DNA from: Accumulibacter sp.
Lineage (GTDB): Bacteria; Pseudomonadota; Gammaproteobacteria; Burkholderiales; Rhodocyclaceae
Direction: 5' to 3'
NCBI GenBank assembly: GCA_031274075.1
Contig: JAISQQ010000204.1
Coordinates: 1-5,313, forward strand
Length of the DNA stretch: 5,313 nucleotides
The position numbers and the translations under genes are program-made. Each line of letters begins with the position of its first letter. Position 1 is the first letter of the stretch. Positions 1 through 5,295 of the stretch are shown piece by piece. The notes under the pieces were generated by a model, which saw only the letters and a program-made list of their open reading frames with translations, was not told where the DNA came from and searched no databases.

Positions 1-300
1 GTGATGCTGTCCGACATCGAGATGCCGCGCATGGACGGTTTCGACCTGACGCGCCACGTCCGCGCCGACGCGCGCATAAAACACGTGCCGATCATCATGA
101 TCACCTCGCGCACCTCGGAGAAGCACCGCAACTACGCCTTCGAAGCCGGAGTCAACCACTATCTCGGCAAACCCTATCAAGAAGAAGAACTTCTGCGCCT
201 GGTCGGCGGATACATGGCAGCGCATCAGGTATCAGGGATCAGGGATCAGGAATCAGATCAGCTACCGGGCGCTTCGCGCCCGCAAATTACCGACACCTGA
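1..300 (+). CDS. chpA: C-terminal receiver domain of a ChpA/PilL-type chemosensory hybrid kinase (5'-truncated by window)
   Basis: This is the 3' end of a larger gene open at the left edge; the first GTG is an internal codon, not a start. The product ends in a CheY-like receiver domain: SDIEMPRMDGF carries the phospho-acceptor Asp (visible residue 5), MITSRT gives the conserved Thr/Ser (35-36), and GKPYQEEEL gives the conserved Lys (57). Receivers of this exact flavour (SDIEMPRMDG, EAGVNHYLGKPYQEEELL) end the large CheA-like kinases of the type IV pilus Chp system, which control twitching and cAMP signalling at the inner membrane. The neighbouring yqgE-ruvX-pyr block fits a Chp locus as in Pseudomonas and betaproteobacteria. 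Oddly, the last 24 or so residues (from about QVSGIRDQE onward) are encoded by a repeat array and a GC hairpin, so the native C-terminus and stop were probably replaced. The receiver assignment is firm; the gene name is inferred from motif flavour and context. Confidence 0.8.
   Translation: MMLSDIEMPRMDGFDLTRHVRADARIKHVPIIMITSRTSEKHRNYAFEAGVNHYLGKPYQEEELLRLVGGYMAAHQVSGIRDQESDQLPGASRPQITDT
224..261 (+). repeat. ATCAGGN heptamer array inside the 3' end of chpA
   Basis: Four consecutive heptamers ATCAGGT, ATCAGGG, ATCAGGG and ATCAGGA are followed by two shortened units, ATCAG ATCAG. The array is read through by the receiver-domain frame and supplies codons for VSGIRDQESDQ. The same heptamer in opposite orientation (CCTGAT) recurs at 295-326 and 574-606. 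Confidence 0.85.
266..282. repeat. GC-rich hairpin, 7-bp stem, TTC loop
   Basis: CGGGCGC (266-272) pairs perfectly with GCGCCCG (276-282) around a TTC loop. It lies between the two oppositely oriented heptamer arrays, at the tip of a potentially larger stem-loop. No T-tract follows, so it is not a classical intrinsic terminator, although it lies just before the chpA stop. Confidence 0.7.
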
Positions 301-326
301 CATCTGATACCTGATCCCTGATTCCC
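295..326 (-). repeat. Inverted heptamer array (CCTGAT units) across the chpA stop codon
   Basis: The units ACCTGAC, ATCTGAT, ACCTGAT and CCCTGAT plus TCCC form an imperfect reverse complement of the array at 224-261. The TGA at 298-300 that ends the chpA frame is part of this repeat. Together with 224-261 and the hairpin at 266-282 it could form a long cruciform or RNA stem. Confidence 0.8.
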
Positions 327-369
327 GGCAAACCCTGTCAGGAGGAAGAACTCCTGCGTTTGGTCGGGG
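326..369 (+). pseudogene. Diverged 44-bp copy of the chpA receiver-domain end
   Basis: This stretch repeats 165-208 at an offset of 161 bases with 7 mismatches in 44. Read in frame it gives GKPCQEEELLRLVG against GKPYQEEELLRLVG upstream. Six of the seven differences are synonymous (third positions, plus CTG/TTG for Leu) and only Tyr to Cys changes the protein. That pattern suggests the copy diverged while still coding, for example in an allele from a related lineage. It now lies downstream of the stop in a different frame, so it is a remnant and not expressed as part of ChpA. Confidence 0.7.
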
Positions 370-372
370 TTT

Positions 373-456
373 CCTGGGAGCGCGGGGCTTCTGCCCCGCA
401 ACGGCGGCGGTCGTGTCATTCCCGGTGTGGCGGGGCAGACGCCCCGCGCTCCCAGG
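373..456. repeat. Inverted pair of REP-like palindromes (BIME-like unit)
   Basis: The 26-base arms at 373-398 and 431-456 are reverse complements with one mismatch (T/G), separated by 32 bases. Each arm is itself a hairpin: GCGGGGC-TTCT-GCCCCGC at 382-399 and GCGGGGC-AGAC-GCCCCGC at 430-447, both preceded on the outside by CCTGGGAGC or its complement. This architecture, two intergenic GC-rich palindromes facing each other, is that of bacterial REP doublets mobilised by REP-associated tyrosine transposases. No transposase is present here. The pairing is seen directly; the REP assignment is inferred. Confidence 0.75.
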
Positions 457-573
457 GGAGGTCCGGCGATCGGGTTCATTTCCTCATGCGCGATGAAAGG
501 CATTTGCCGCCACATAAGGACTTGAAAAGAAAAGATTTTTGGCGGCTGTTCACGACATTTGCGCAGGCGATGC

Positions 574-606
574 CCCTGACTGATCCCTGATCCCTGATAC
601 CTGACC
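574..606 (-). repeat. Third heptamer array (CCTGAT units) immediately upstream of yqgE
   Basis: The stretch reads CCCTGAC, TGAT, CCCTGAT, CCCTGAT, ACCTGAC, in the same orientation as 295-326 and inverted relative to 224-261. It ends about 27 bases before the yqgE start, so any yqgE promoter must either overlap the repeat or lie upstream of it. Confidence 0.8.
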
Positions 607-632
607 TCTGGTATAGCGATAAAATAGGCGTC

Positions 633-1196
633 ATGGCCGCGCGCATCGACTTGACCGATCATTTCCTCATCGCCATGCCGGCAATGGAGGATCCTCATTT
701 TTCCAAGTCCCTGGTTTACGTTGCCGAGCACAACGACCACGGGGCGCTGGGCGTGATCGTCAACCGTCCGATCGACATGACCCTGTCCACCCTGTTCCAG
801 CGCATCGAGCTGCCTTTCGTGGCGCGGGACATGGCCAACCTGCCGGTTTTTTTCGGCGGGCCGGTGCAGACCGATCGCGGCTTCGTCCTGCATCGCCCGC
901 TCGGCGCGTGGCAATCGACGCTGGCGGTCAACGCCGAGATCGGCTTGACCACTTCGCGCGATGTCCTGCAAGCGGCGGGGCAGGCGGGACATCCGAGCGA
1001 CATGGTGGTCGCGCTGGGCTATTCGGGATGGGCGGGCGGGCAACTCGAACACGAAATCGGCCAGAACGCCTGGCTGACCGTGCCCGCCGATCCGCGCGTC
1101 CTTTTCGAGCTGCCTTACGAGGAGCGCCTGGCCTCGGCGCTGGAATTGCTCGGCGTCGATCTGGCGAATCTGGCTGGACAGGCCGGACATGCCTGA
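633..1196 (+). CDS. yqgE: YqgE/AlgH family protein (UPF0301/DUF179)
   Basis: The 187-residue product shows the family signature along its length: [10 protein letters not shown] (9-18), [20 protein letters not shown] (27-46), [15 protein letters not shown] (73-87), [13 protein letters not shown] (127-139) and NAWLTVPAD (145-153). This is a conserved soluble protein of unsettled molecular function; in Pseudomonas it was named AlgH for an effect on alginate production. Its length matches the family, and the ATG at 633 places the HFLIAMP block close to the N-terminus as in homologues. A weak AGG (626-628) is the only ribosome-binding hint. It is the first gene of the compact cluster and overlaps ruvX by 8 bases (ATGCCTGA), indicating translational coupling. 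Confidence 0.95.
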   Translation: MAARIDLTDHFLIAMPAMEDPHFSKSLVYVAEHNDHGALGVIVNRPIDMTLSTLFQRIELPFVARDMANLPVFFGGPVQTDRGFVLHRPLGAWQSTLAVNAEIGLTTSRDVLQAAGQAGHPSDMVVALGYSGWAGGQLEHEIGQNAWLTVPADPRVLFELPYEERLASALELLGVDLANLAGQAGHA

Positions 1197-1671
1197 GCCT
1201 GGCGCGGGCCGGCGGGGTAGCCTGCTGGCTTTCGACTTCGGAACGAAGCGCATCGGCGTCGCGGTCGGCGAGCTGGAGCTGGCGCAGGCGCATCCGCTGA
1301 CCACGATACGCGGCGAAGGCAATGCGCCGCGTTTTTCGGCCATCGCCGCGCTGATCGAAAAATGGCAGCCGGTCCGCCTCGTCGTCGGACTGCCGCTGGC
1401 GCTCGACGGCGCGCCGCACGCGATGAGCGCGCGCTGCGTCCGCTTCGCCAATCAGTTGCGCGGCCGCTTCGGCCTCCCGGTCGACTACGCCGAGGAGCGC
1501 CTGAGCTCGTTCGAGGCGGAAGAAAGGCTGCGCGAAATTGGCTACAATGCGCGGGATGCCCGGGAGCACCTCGACGCGCTGGCCGCGCAGATCATCCTGC
1601 AATCGTATTTCCAGCAACTTTCCGAGACTTCACTGGACTCCTGCCATGCCTCCTCCCCTCACGCTGCCTGA
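1189..1671 (+). CDS. ruvX: RuvX/YqgF family RNase H-fold nuclease (putative Holliday junction resolvase; pre-16S rRNA processing)
   Basis: The 160-residue product has the RNase H-like fold markers of the family: [14 protein letters not shown] (13-26) with the first catalytic Asp (16), [10 protein letters not shown] (65-74), YAEERLSS (100-107) with the conserved Glu, and [15 protein letters not shown] (127-141) with the late acidic residue. All catalytic acidic positions appear intact. In E. coli YqgF is essential and implicated in maturation of the 16S rRNA 5' end; resolvase activity is proposed from structure. Translation starts inside the end of yqgE and finishes 26 bases inside pyrR. The C-terminal tail after about residue 143 ([12 protein letters not shown]) overlaps the pyrR start and is unlikely to be conserved. 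The yqgE-ruvX pairing is widely conserved. Confidence 0.95.
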   Translation: MPEPGAGRRGSLLAFDFGTKRIGVAVGELELAQAHPLTTIRGEGNAPRFSAIAALIEKWQPVRLVVGLPLALDGAPHAMSARCVRFANQLRGRFGLPVDYAEERLSSFEAEERLREIGYNARDAREHLDALAAQIILQSYFQQLSETSLDSCHASSPHAA

Positions 1672-2155
1672 CGCCGAAGCGCAATGCGCCGCGCTGGCCG
1701 GACTGATCCGTCCGAAACTGCCATCCAACGCCGCGCTGGTCGGCATCCATAGCGGCGGCGTCTGGATCGCCCAGCGCCTGAAAACCCTGCTCGGCCTGCA
1801 AGAAGAGATCGGGCTGATCGACGTGTCCTTCTATCGCGACGATTTCGGCGAAAAGGGGCTGCACCCGCAGGTCAAGCGGACCTCGGTTCCCTTCGAGGTG
1901 GAAGGACGCCCGCTGATCCTCGTCGACGACGTGCTCTATACCGGGCGGACGACCCGGGCGGCGATCAACGAACTGTTCGATTATGGCCGTCCCGCCGGCA
2001 TCCGGCTCGCGGTTCTCGCCGACCGCGGCGGGCGGGAACTGCCGATCTACGCCGAGTTCTGCGCCTGGCAGGTCGAGCTGGCCGATTCGCAGGAACTGGT
2101 GCTCGAACCGGATGCGGCCGGGCGCTTGCAGTGGAGGTGCATCGATCATGCTTAA
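1646..2155 (+). CDS. pyrR: PyrR: pyrimidine operon regulator / uracil phosphoribosyltransferase
   Basis: The 169-residue product is a type I phosphoribosyltransferase of the PyrR family. [15 protein letters not shown] (31-45) is the substrate-side loop, VSFYRDDF (60-67) follows, [18 protein letters not shown] (90-107) is the PRPP-binding loop with paired Asp residues, and [15 protein letters not shown] (124-138) is typical of PyrR. In Gram-positive bacteria PyrR binds pyr leader RNA under UMP; in proteobacteria its regulatory role is less clear. The start at 1646 is preferred over an in-frame ATG at 1538, because translation from 1538 would prepend 36 residues that merely shadow ruvX. No good Shine-Dalgarno precedes it, so it probably depends on coupling to ruvX. 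No attenuator can precede it, since the upstream DNA codes for ruvX. It overlaps pyrB by 8 bases. Confidence 0.93.
   Translation: MPPPLTLPDAEAQCAALAGLIRPKLPSNAALVGIHSGGVWIAQRLKTLLGLQEEIGLIDVSFYRDDFGEKGLHPQVKRTSVPFEVEGRPLILVDDVLYTGRTTRAAINELFDYGRPAGIRLAVLADRGGRELPIYAEFCAWQVELADSQELVLEPDAAGRLQWRCIDHA
2131..2137 (+). promoter_or_regulatory. Ribosome binding site of pyrB
   Basis: GTGGAGG, ten bases before ATG 2148 and inside the end of pyrR, supports the start at 2148 rather than the in-frame upstream ATG at 1983, which lies deep within pyrR. Confidence 0.6.
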
Positions 2156-3107
2156 CCCGCAGCTCAACGCCAACGGCAAACTGAACCATCTGTTGTCGAC
2201 CGAGAGCCTGCCGCGCGAGGTGATGACGCATATCCTGGACACGGCGTCGAGCTTCCTGGAAGTGTCCGACCGCGACGTGAAAAAGGTGCCGCTGCTGCGC
2301 GGCAAGAGCGTCTTCAACCTGTTTTTCGAGAACTCCACGCGCACGCGCACGACCTTCGAGATCGCCGCCAAGCGGCTGTCGGCCGACGTCATCAACCTCG
2401 ACGTCGGACGCTCCTCGACGGCCAAGGGCGAGACGCTGCTCGACACCATCGACAACCTGGTGGCGATGCACGCCGACATGTTCGTGGTGCGCCACGCCTC
2501 GTCGGGCGCGCCGCATCTCATCGCCGAGCACCTGCGCCGCATCGGCCGCGAGGACGTGCACGTGGTCAATGCCGGCGACGGGCGCCACGCCCACCCGACG
2601 CAGGGTCTGCTCGACATGTATACCATCCGTCATTTCAAGCGGGATTTCTCCGGGCTGAAGGTGGCCATCGTCGGCGACATCCTGCATTCGCGCGTGGCCC
2701 GTTCCGACATCTTCGCGCTGGCCACCCTGGAAACCGGCGAGGTGCGCGCGGTGGGGCCGCAGACGCTGCTGCCCTCGGCGATCGGGCGGATGGGCGTGCG
2801 GGTGTTCAACGACCTGCGCGAGGGCATCCGGGACTGCGACGTGGTGATCATGCTGCGCCTGCAGAACGAGCGCATGAACGGCGCCCTGCTGCCCTCGGCG
2901 GGCGAGTATTTCAACTGCTACGGGCTTACGCCCGAGATTCTCGCGCTGGCCAGGCCGGACGCCATCGTCATGCATCCGGGGCCGATGAACCGCGGCGTCG
3001 AGATCGATTCCCTGGTGGCGGACGGCAGGCAGGCGGTCATCCTGTCGCAGGTGACTTTCGGCATTGCCGTGCGCATGGCGGTGATGAGCATTTTGGCGGG
3101 GAACTGA
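2148..3107 (+). CDS. pyrB: Aspartate carbamoyltransferase catalytic subunit
   Basis: The 319-residue product catalyses carbamoyl phosphate plus aspartate to carbamoyl aspartate, the first committed step of UMP synthesis, in the cytoplasm. The motifs are in order: [13 protein letters not shown] (59-71), the carbamoyl-phosphate loop, with Asn where enteric enzymes have Pro; [12 protein letters not shown] (89-100), the mobile loop contributed by the neighbouring subunit; HPTQGLLD (149-156); and [12 protein letters not shown] (275-286). Length and the ENSTRTR variant fit the class A ATCases of Pseudomonas and betaproteobacteria, which form a dodecamer with an inactive dihydroorotase and lack PyrI. 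The start overlaps the pyrR stop (ATGCTTAA), and the gene ends 4 bases before pyrC'. All catalytic motifs look intact. Confidence 0.97.
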   Translation: MLNPQLNANGKLNHLLSTESLPREVMTHILDTASSFLEVSDRDVKKVPLLRGKSVFNLFFENSTRTRTTFEIAAKRLSADVINLDVGRSSTAKGETLLDTIDNLVAMHADMFVVRHASSGAPHLIAEHLRRIGREDVHVVNAGDGRHAHPTQGLLDMYTIRHFKRDFSGLKVAIVGDILHSRVARSDIFALATLETGEVRAVGPQTLLPSAIGRMGVRVFNDLREGIRDCDVVIMLRLQNERMNGALLPSAGEYFNCYGLTPEILALARPDAIVMHPGPMNRGVEIDSLVADGRQAVILSQVTFGIAVRMAVMSILAGN

Positions 3108-3111
3108 AGCG

Positions 3112-4368
3112 ATGCGCACAGAGAACATTCATATCAGGAACGGCCGCTTGATCGATCCGGGGAACGGAATCGACCGGCAAACCGACATCTTCGTCGCGCA
3201 GGGGAAGGTCTGCGCGCTGGGCCAGGCGCCGGCGGGCTTTGCCGCGGCGCGCGTGATCGACGCCACGGATCGCGTCGTATGCCCCGGGCTGGTCGACCTG
3301 TCGGCGCGCCTGCCTTCCTTCGAGTCGGAACTCGTCGCCGCCGTCGCCGGCGGGATCACCGCGCTGGCGTGTCCGCCGGACACCCAGCCGCCCCTCGACG
3401 AGCCCGACCTGGTGGAAAGCCTGGTCAAGCACAGCGAGTCGATCGGGCTGGCCCGGGTGTTCCCGATCGGAGCGCTGACCCAGGGTCTGGCGGGCGAGAA
3501 GCTGGCCGAGATGGCCGGCCTGTCGCGCGCGGGCTGCATCGCCTTTTCACAGGCCACCCGGCCGATCTTCGATACCCAGGTGCTGCTGCGCGCGATGCAC
3601 TATGCCGCCAGCTTCGGTTATGCCGTCCGCCTGCAGCCCCAGGATCACTATCTGGCGAAGGACGGCGTGGCGCACGATGGCGAGGTCGCGTCCCGGCTCG
3701 GTTTGCCGGGCATCCCGGTGTGCGCCGAGACGGTGGCCATCTCGACCGCCCTGCACCTCGCCGCCGAGACCGGCGCGCGGCTGCATCTTTCCCGGCTGTC
3801 GTCGGCCGCCGGCGTCGCCCTGGTGCGGGAAGCGCGGCGCGGCGGCATGCAAGTGAGCTGCGACGTGCCCGTCCATCACCTGCATCTTTCCGAAAGCGAC
3901 ATCGGCTATTTCGACAGCCAGGCCCGCTTCGATCCACCGCTGCGCGCCGCGTCGGACCGCGCGGCGCTGCGCGCCGCGGTGGCCGAGGGCTTGGCGATGG
4001 TCTGTTCCGACCACACCCCCGTCGGCGAAGACGGCAAGCAGCTCCCGTTCGGCGAAGCCCTGCCCGGCGCCGTCGGCCTGGAGCTCTTGCTGCCCCTGAT
4101 CGTCCAATGGGCGCGGGAAGACGACGTGCCCTTGCCCGTGGCGCTGGCCCGCGTAAGCCGCGACCCGGCCGCCGCCCTGGGAATCGACGCCGGCTCGCTC
4201 GAAGTCGGGCGGCGCGCCGACATCTGTGTCTTCGATCCGGAAGAATCCTGGTGCGTCCGGGCCGAAACGCTGCGCAGCCGGGGAAAGAACACGCCCTTCC
4301 TGGGCCGGGACGTGACCGGCCGGGTATGCGCCACACTGGTCGGCGGGCGCGTGGTGTTCGAAGCGTGA
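3112..4368 (+). CDS. pyrC': PyrC' (PyrX): catalytically degenerate dihydroorotase, structural partner of PyrB
   Basis: The 418-residue product aligns by eye with class I dihydroorotases: IRNGRLIDPGNGID (8-21), DRVVCPGLVDL (53-63), a central TIM barrel, and a C-terminal LEVGRRADICVFDPEE (363-378) with ATLVGGRVVFEA (407-418). The metal-binding HxH that normally follows PGLVDL is replaced by Ser-Ala-Arg (64-66), so zinc-dependent activity should be lost. Other active-site positions persist in part: HLSRLSS (225-231) and CSDHTP (298-303), with the catalytic Asp at 300. The same loss is known in Pseudomonas PyrC', which has no activity but is needed to assemble the ATCase dodecamer. Position directly after pyrB (4-base gap) supports that role. 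An active pyrC should exist elsewhere in the genome. It is the last gene of the GC-rich cluster; no terminator is visible after it. Confidence 0.92.
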   Translation: MRTENIHIRNGRLIDPGNGIDRQTDIFVAQGKVCALGQAPAGFAAARVIDATDRVVCPGLVDLSARLPSFESELVAAVAGGITALACPPDTQPPLDEPDLVESLVKHSESIGLARVFPIGALTQGLAGEKLAEMAGLSRAGCIAFSQATRPIFDTQVLLRAMHYAASFGYAVRLQPQDHYLAKDGVAHDGEVASRLGLPGIPVCAETVAISTALHLAAETGARLHLSRLSSAAGVALVREARRGGMQVSCDVPVHHLHLSESDIGYFDSQARFDPPLRAASDRAALRAAVAEGLAMVCSDHTPVGEDGKQLPFGEALPGAVGLELLLPLIVQWAREDDVPLPVALARVSRDPAAALGIDAGSLEVGRRADICVFDPEESWCVRAETLRSRGKNTPFLGRDVTGRVCATLVGGRVVFEA

Positions 4369-4383
4369 TTGCGGTTCGTTTTA

Positions 4384-4426
4384 GGGGTGGTTACGTTTAT
4401 TTAATCGTGGCCCGCCCCTTATTATT
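4384..4426 (+). repeat. Left inverted repeat of the SUKH cassette
   Basis: GGGGTGGTT (4384-4392) is followed after a diverged stretch by the core at 4399-4419 (includes AATCGTGGCCCGCCCCT), then ATTATT to 4426. The core is the reverse complement of 4962-4982 with one mismatch in 21 bases. The outer GGGGTGGTT matches the complement of AACCATCCCC (4991-5000) with one gap, and the inner ATTATT pairs with 4956-4961. It begins only 16 bases after the pyrC' stop. Confidence 0.85.
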
Positions 4427-4446
4427 GTATTATTCAATAATTGATT

Positions 4447-4452
4447 AAGGAG
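4447..4452 (+). promoter_or_regulatory. Strong Shine-Dalgarno of the SUKH gene
   Basis: AAGGAG lies six bases before ATG 4459, a much better ribosome binding site than any in the preceding cluster, in keeping with independent expression. Just upstream, ATTATT-C-AATAAT (4429-4441) is a short palindrome that could be an operator or simply AT-rich DNA. Confidence 0.75.
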
Positions 4453-4458
4453 TAAATT

Positions 4459-4908
4459 ATGAAAATAAAAAATTATGGAAAAGGAAATATTGAAAATATA
4501 AACAAAATTGAGAAAGAATTTGGCATAAAGTTACCAAATGATTATAAAGAATATTTACTAAATAATAATGGTGTAATGATTGGTGAGGCATGCTTTTATT
4601 TAAAAGAATTGAAACAATATATTTTAATGGGTGTTTTTTATGGAATTGGTACGGAAAATAATACAATAGATATTATCAAAATAAATAAAGAATTTGAAGA
4701 TGATATAATGGAAAACACGCTATTGATAGGGGAGGATGACGGCGGCGGGATGATTTTATTAATTTTCGATGGTTCAAATGATGGGATATGGTATTATGAC
4801 CATTCATATTTTTTTAAACAATCAACAGACGAATTAAATACATATTATATTTGTGAAACATTTACTGAATTTATGGAAATACTTGAAAAAACAAAATATG
4901 TGGAATAA
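4459..4908 (+). CDS. SUKH (SMI1/KNR4) family protein, putative orphan immunity protein
   Basis: The 149-residue acidic, soluble product has no signal peptide or membrane segment. It follows the SMI1/KNR4 layout: an N-terminal helix ending in INKIEKEFGIKLPNDYKEYL (14-33) with the typical LP-x-DY-KEYL pattern and NNNG turn (35-38), a middle strand region ending in LLIGEDDGGGMILLIF (88-103), DGIWYYDHSYFF (108-119), and a closing helix YICETFTEFMEIL (130-142). Bacterial SUKH proteins are commonly immunity partners of secreted polymorphic or contact-dependent toxins, often nucleases. No toxin lies in the window, so the role is inferred from family only. G+C is about 25% with AT-rich codons, against about 65% in the pyr genes, which points to acquisition from an AT-rich donor. 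It is flanked by inverted repeats. The family call is by eye from motif spacing. Confidence 0.75.
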   Translation: MKIKNYGKGNIENINKIEKEFGIKLPNDYKEYLLNNNGVMIGEACFYLKELKQYILMGVFYGIGTENNTIDIIKINKEFEDDIMENTLLIGEDDGGGMILLIFDGSNDGIWYYDHSYFFKQSTDELNTYYICETFTEFMEILEKTKYVE

Positions 4909-4955
4909 AATATATTGGGATATAAATAAAATGAAATAAGATAAATGTATAATAG

Positions 4956-5000
4956 AATAATAGGGGCAGGCCACGATTAAATTTTTAAAGAACCATCCCC
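4956..5000 (-). repeat. Right inverted repeat of the SUKH cassette
   Basis: This is the reverse complement of the left repeat: AATAAT, then the 21-bp core 4962-4982 (includes AGGGGCAGGCCACGATT), a diverged TTTTAAAG stretch, and AACCATCCCC (4991-5000). It begins 47 bases after the SUKH stop, in AT-rich DNA with no visible terminator. Confidence 0.85.
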
Positions 5001-5021
5001 GGCGCTTGAGTAAGCGTCATT

Positions 5022-5049
5022 CGGGTCTGTCCCTGTTATTCCTGTTATT
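5022..5049 (+). repeat. Third copy of the cassette-end motif plus 9-bp tandem duplication
   Basis: CGGGTCTGTCCCTGTTATT (5022-5040) resembles CGTGGCCTGCCCCTATTAT, the complement of the right repeat core, in the same orientation as the left repeat. CCTGTTATT at 5032-5040 is repeated exactly at 5041-5049. The tandem copy is certain; relationship to the cassette ends is inferred from similarity. Confidence 0.55.
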
Positions 5050-5110
5050 CGCCCTATGAACCAAAGAATAAAATCATTGATTGATTTTCCTGTAAATTCC
5101 CTTAGGTAAT

Positions 5111-5295
5111 CCCCCGGCTCTGCCGGGGGGCTGAAAAGGTTTGACCTTTACGGCAATGGAAAAGGTGTTTAAAACAGAGTATGAGTCAGTACCGGCGAAT
5201 TTGCGAAGTGGTTTACGCAAGTGAGATACACGTTGAATAGGCACGGGCCTTTTGCCGCGAAGCGGCTCACGGTTTTGAAGGCGCCTTTGAGGCGC
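5111..5295. repeat. Chain of four perfect hairpins with 3-base loops
   Basis: The stems are CCCCCGGC-TCT-GCCGGGGG (5111-5129), AAAGGT-TTG-ACCTTT (5135-5149), GCCGC-GAA-GCGGC (5254-5266) and GCGCCT-TTG-AGGCGC (5281-5295). A weaker TTGCG/CGCAA pair (5201-5220) lies between. The window ends in CCCCC (5309-5313), the same run that opens the first hairpin at 5111. Such compact subterminal hairpins occur at ends of single-strand transposons (IS200/IS605, REP elements) and in structured RNAs. The stems are seen directly; identity is unknown. Confidence 0.6.

Larger units (their letters stand above)
301..632. other. Repeat-filled intergenic region between chpA and yqgE
   Basis: No established gene lies in these 332 bases. 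In order they hold the rest of the inverted heptamer array, a diverged copy of the receiver-domain end (326-369), a pair of inverted REP-like hairpins (373-456), a stretch with a possible 34-codon ORF (486-590), and a third heptamer array (574-606). The final 25 bases before yqgE are AT-richer (GGTATAGCGATAAAATAGG) and could carry a -10 element, but no convincing -35 stands at the right distance. Confidence 0.7.
4384..5000. mobile_element. Putative non-autonomous element carrying a SUKH gene between inverted repeats
   Basis: A segment of about 617 bases is bounded on both sides by G4 or C4 runs and by 43-45 bp imperfect inverted repeats with a nearly perfect 21-bp core. Its single gene is strongly AT-rich, whereas the DNA before it is about two-thirds G+C. 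No transposase lies inside, so movement would require one in trans. No target-site duplication is obvious at the edges, so the exact ends are uncertain. The repeats and the composition shift are seen directly; mobility is inferred. Confidence 0.45.

Noticed and set aside
505..549. GCCGCCA ... TGGCGGC inverted pair as an intrinsic terminator for chpA
   Set aside because: The loop is nearly 30 bases and the T-run precedes rather than follows the right arm.
610..628. TATAGCGATAAAATAGG as a yqgE promoter -10
   Set aside because: TAAAAT (620-625) is a fair -10 match but no -35-like hexamer lies 16-18 bases upstream; not strong enough to list.
258..1451. Long open frame on the minus strand (397 codons) across the intergenic region, yqgE and ruvX
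   Set aside because: It is antisense to two well-recognised genes in GC-rich DNA, has low-complexity Arg/Ala/Pro/Gln content, matches no family I know, and crosses the repeat region.
1965..3128. Minus-strand open frame of 387 codons opposite pyrR and pyrB
   Set aside because: Typical GC-bias shadow; the plus strand carries clear PyrR and ATCase catalytic motifs.
3279..4448. Plus-strand alternative frame overlapping pyrC'
   Set aside because: Extremely Arg/Ala/Gly/Pro-rich, no motifs, and its end merely runs into the left inverted repeat; the PyrC' frame is clearly the coding one.
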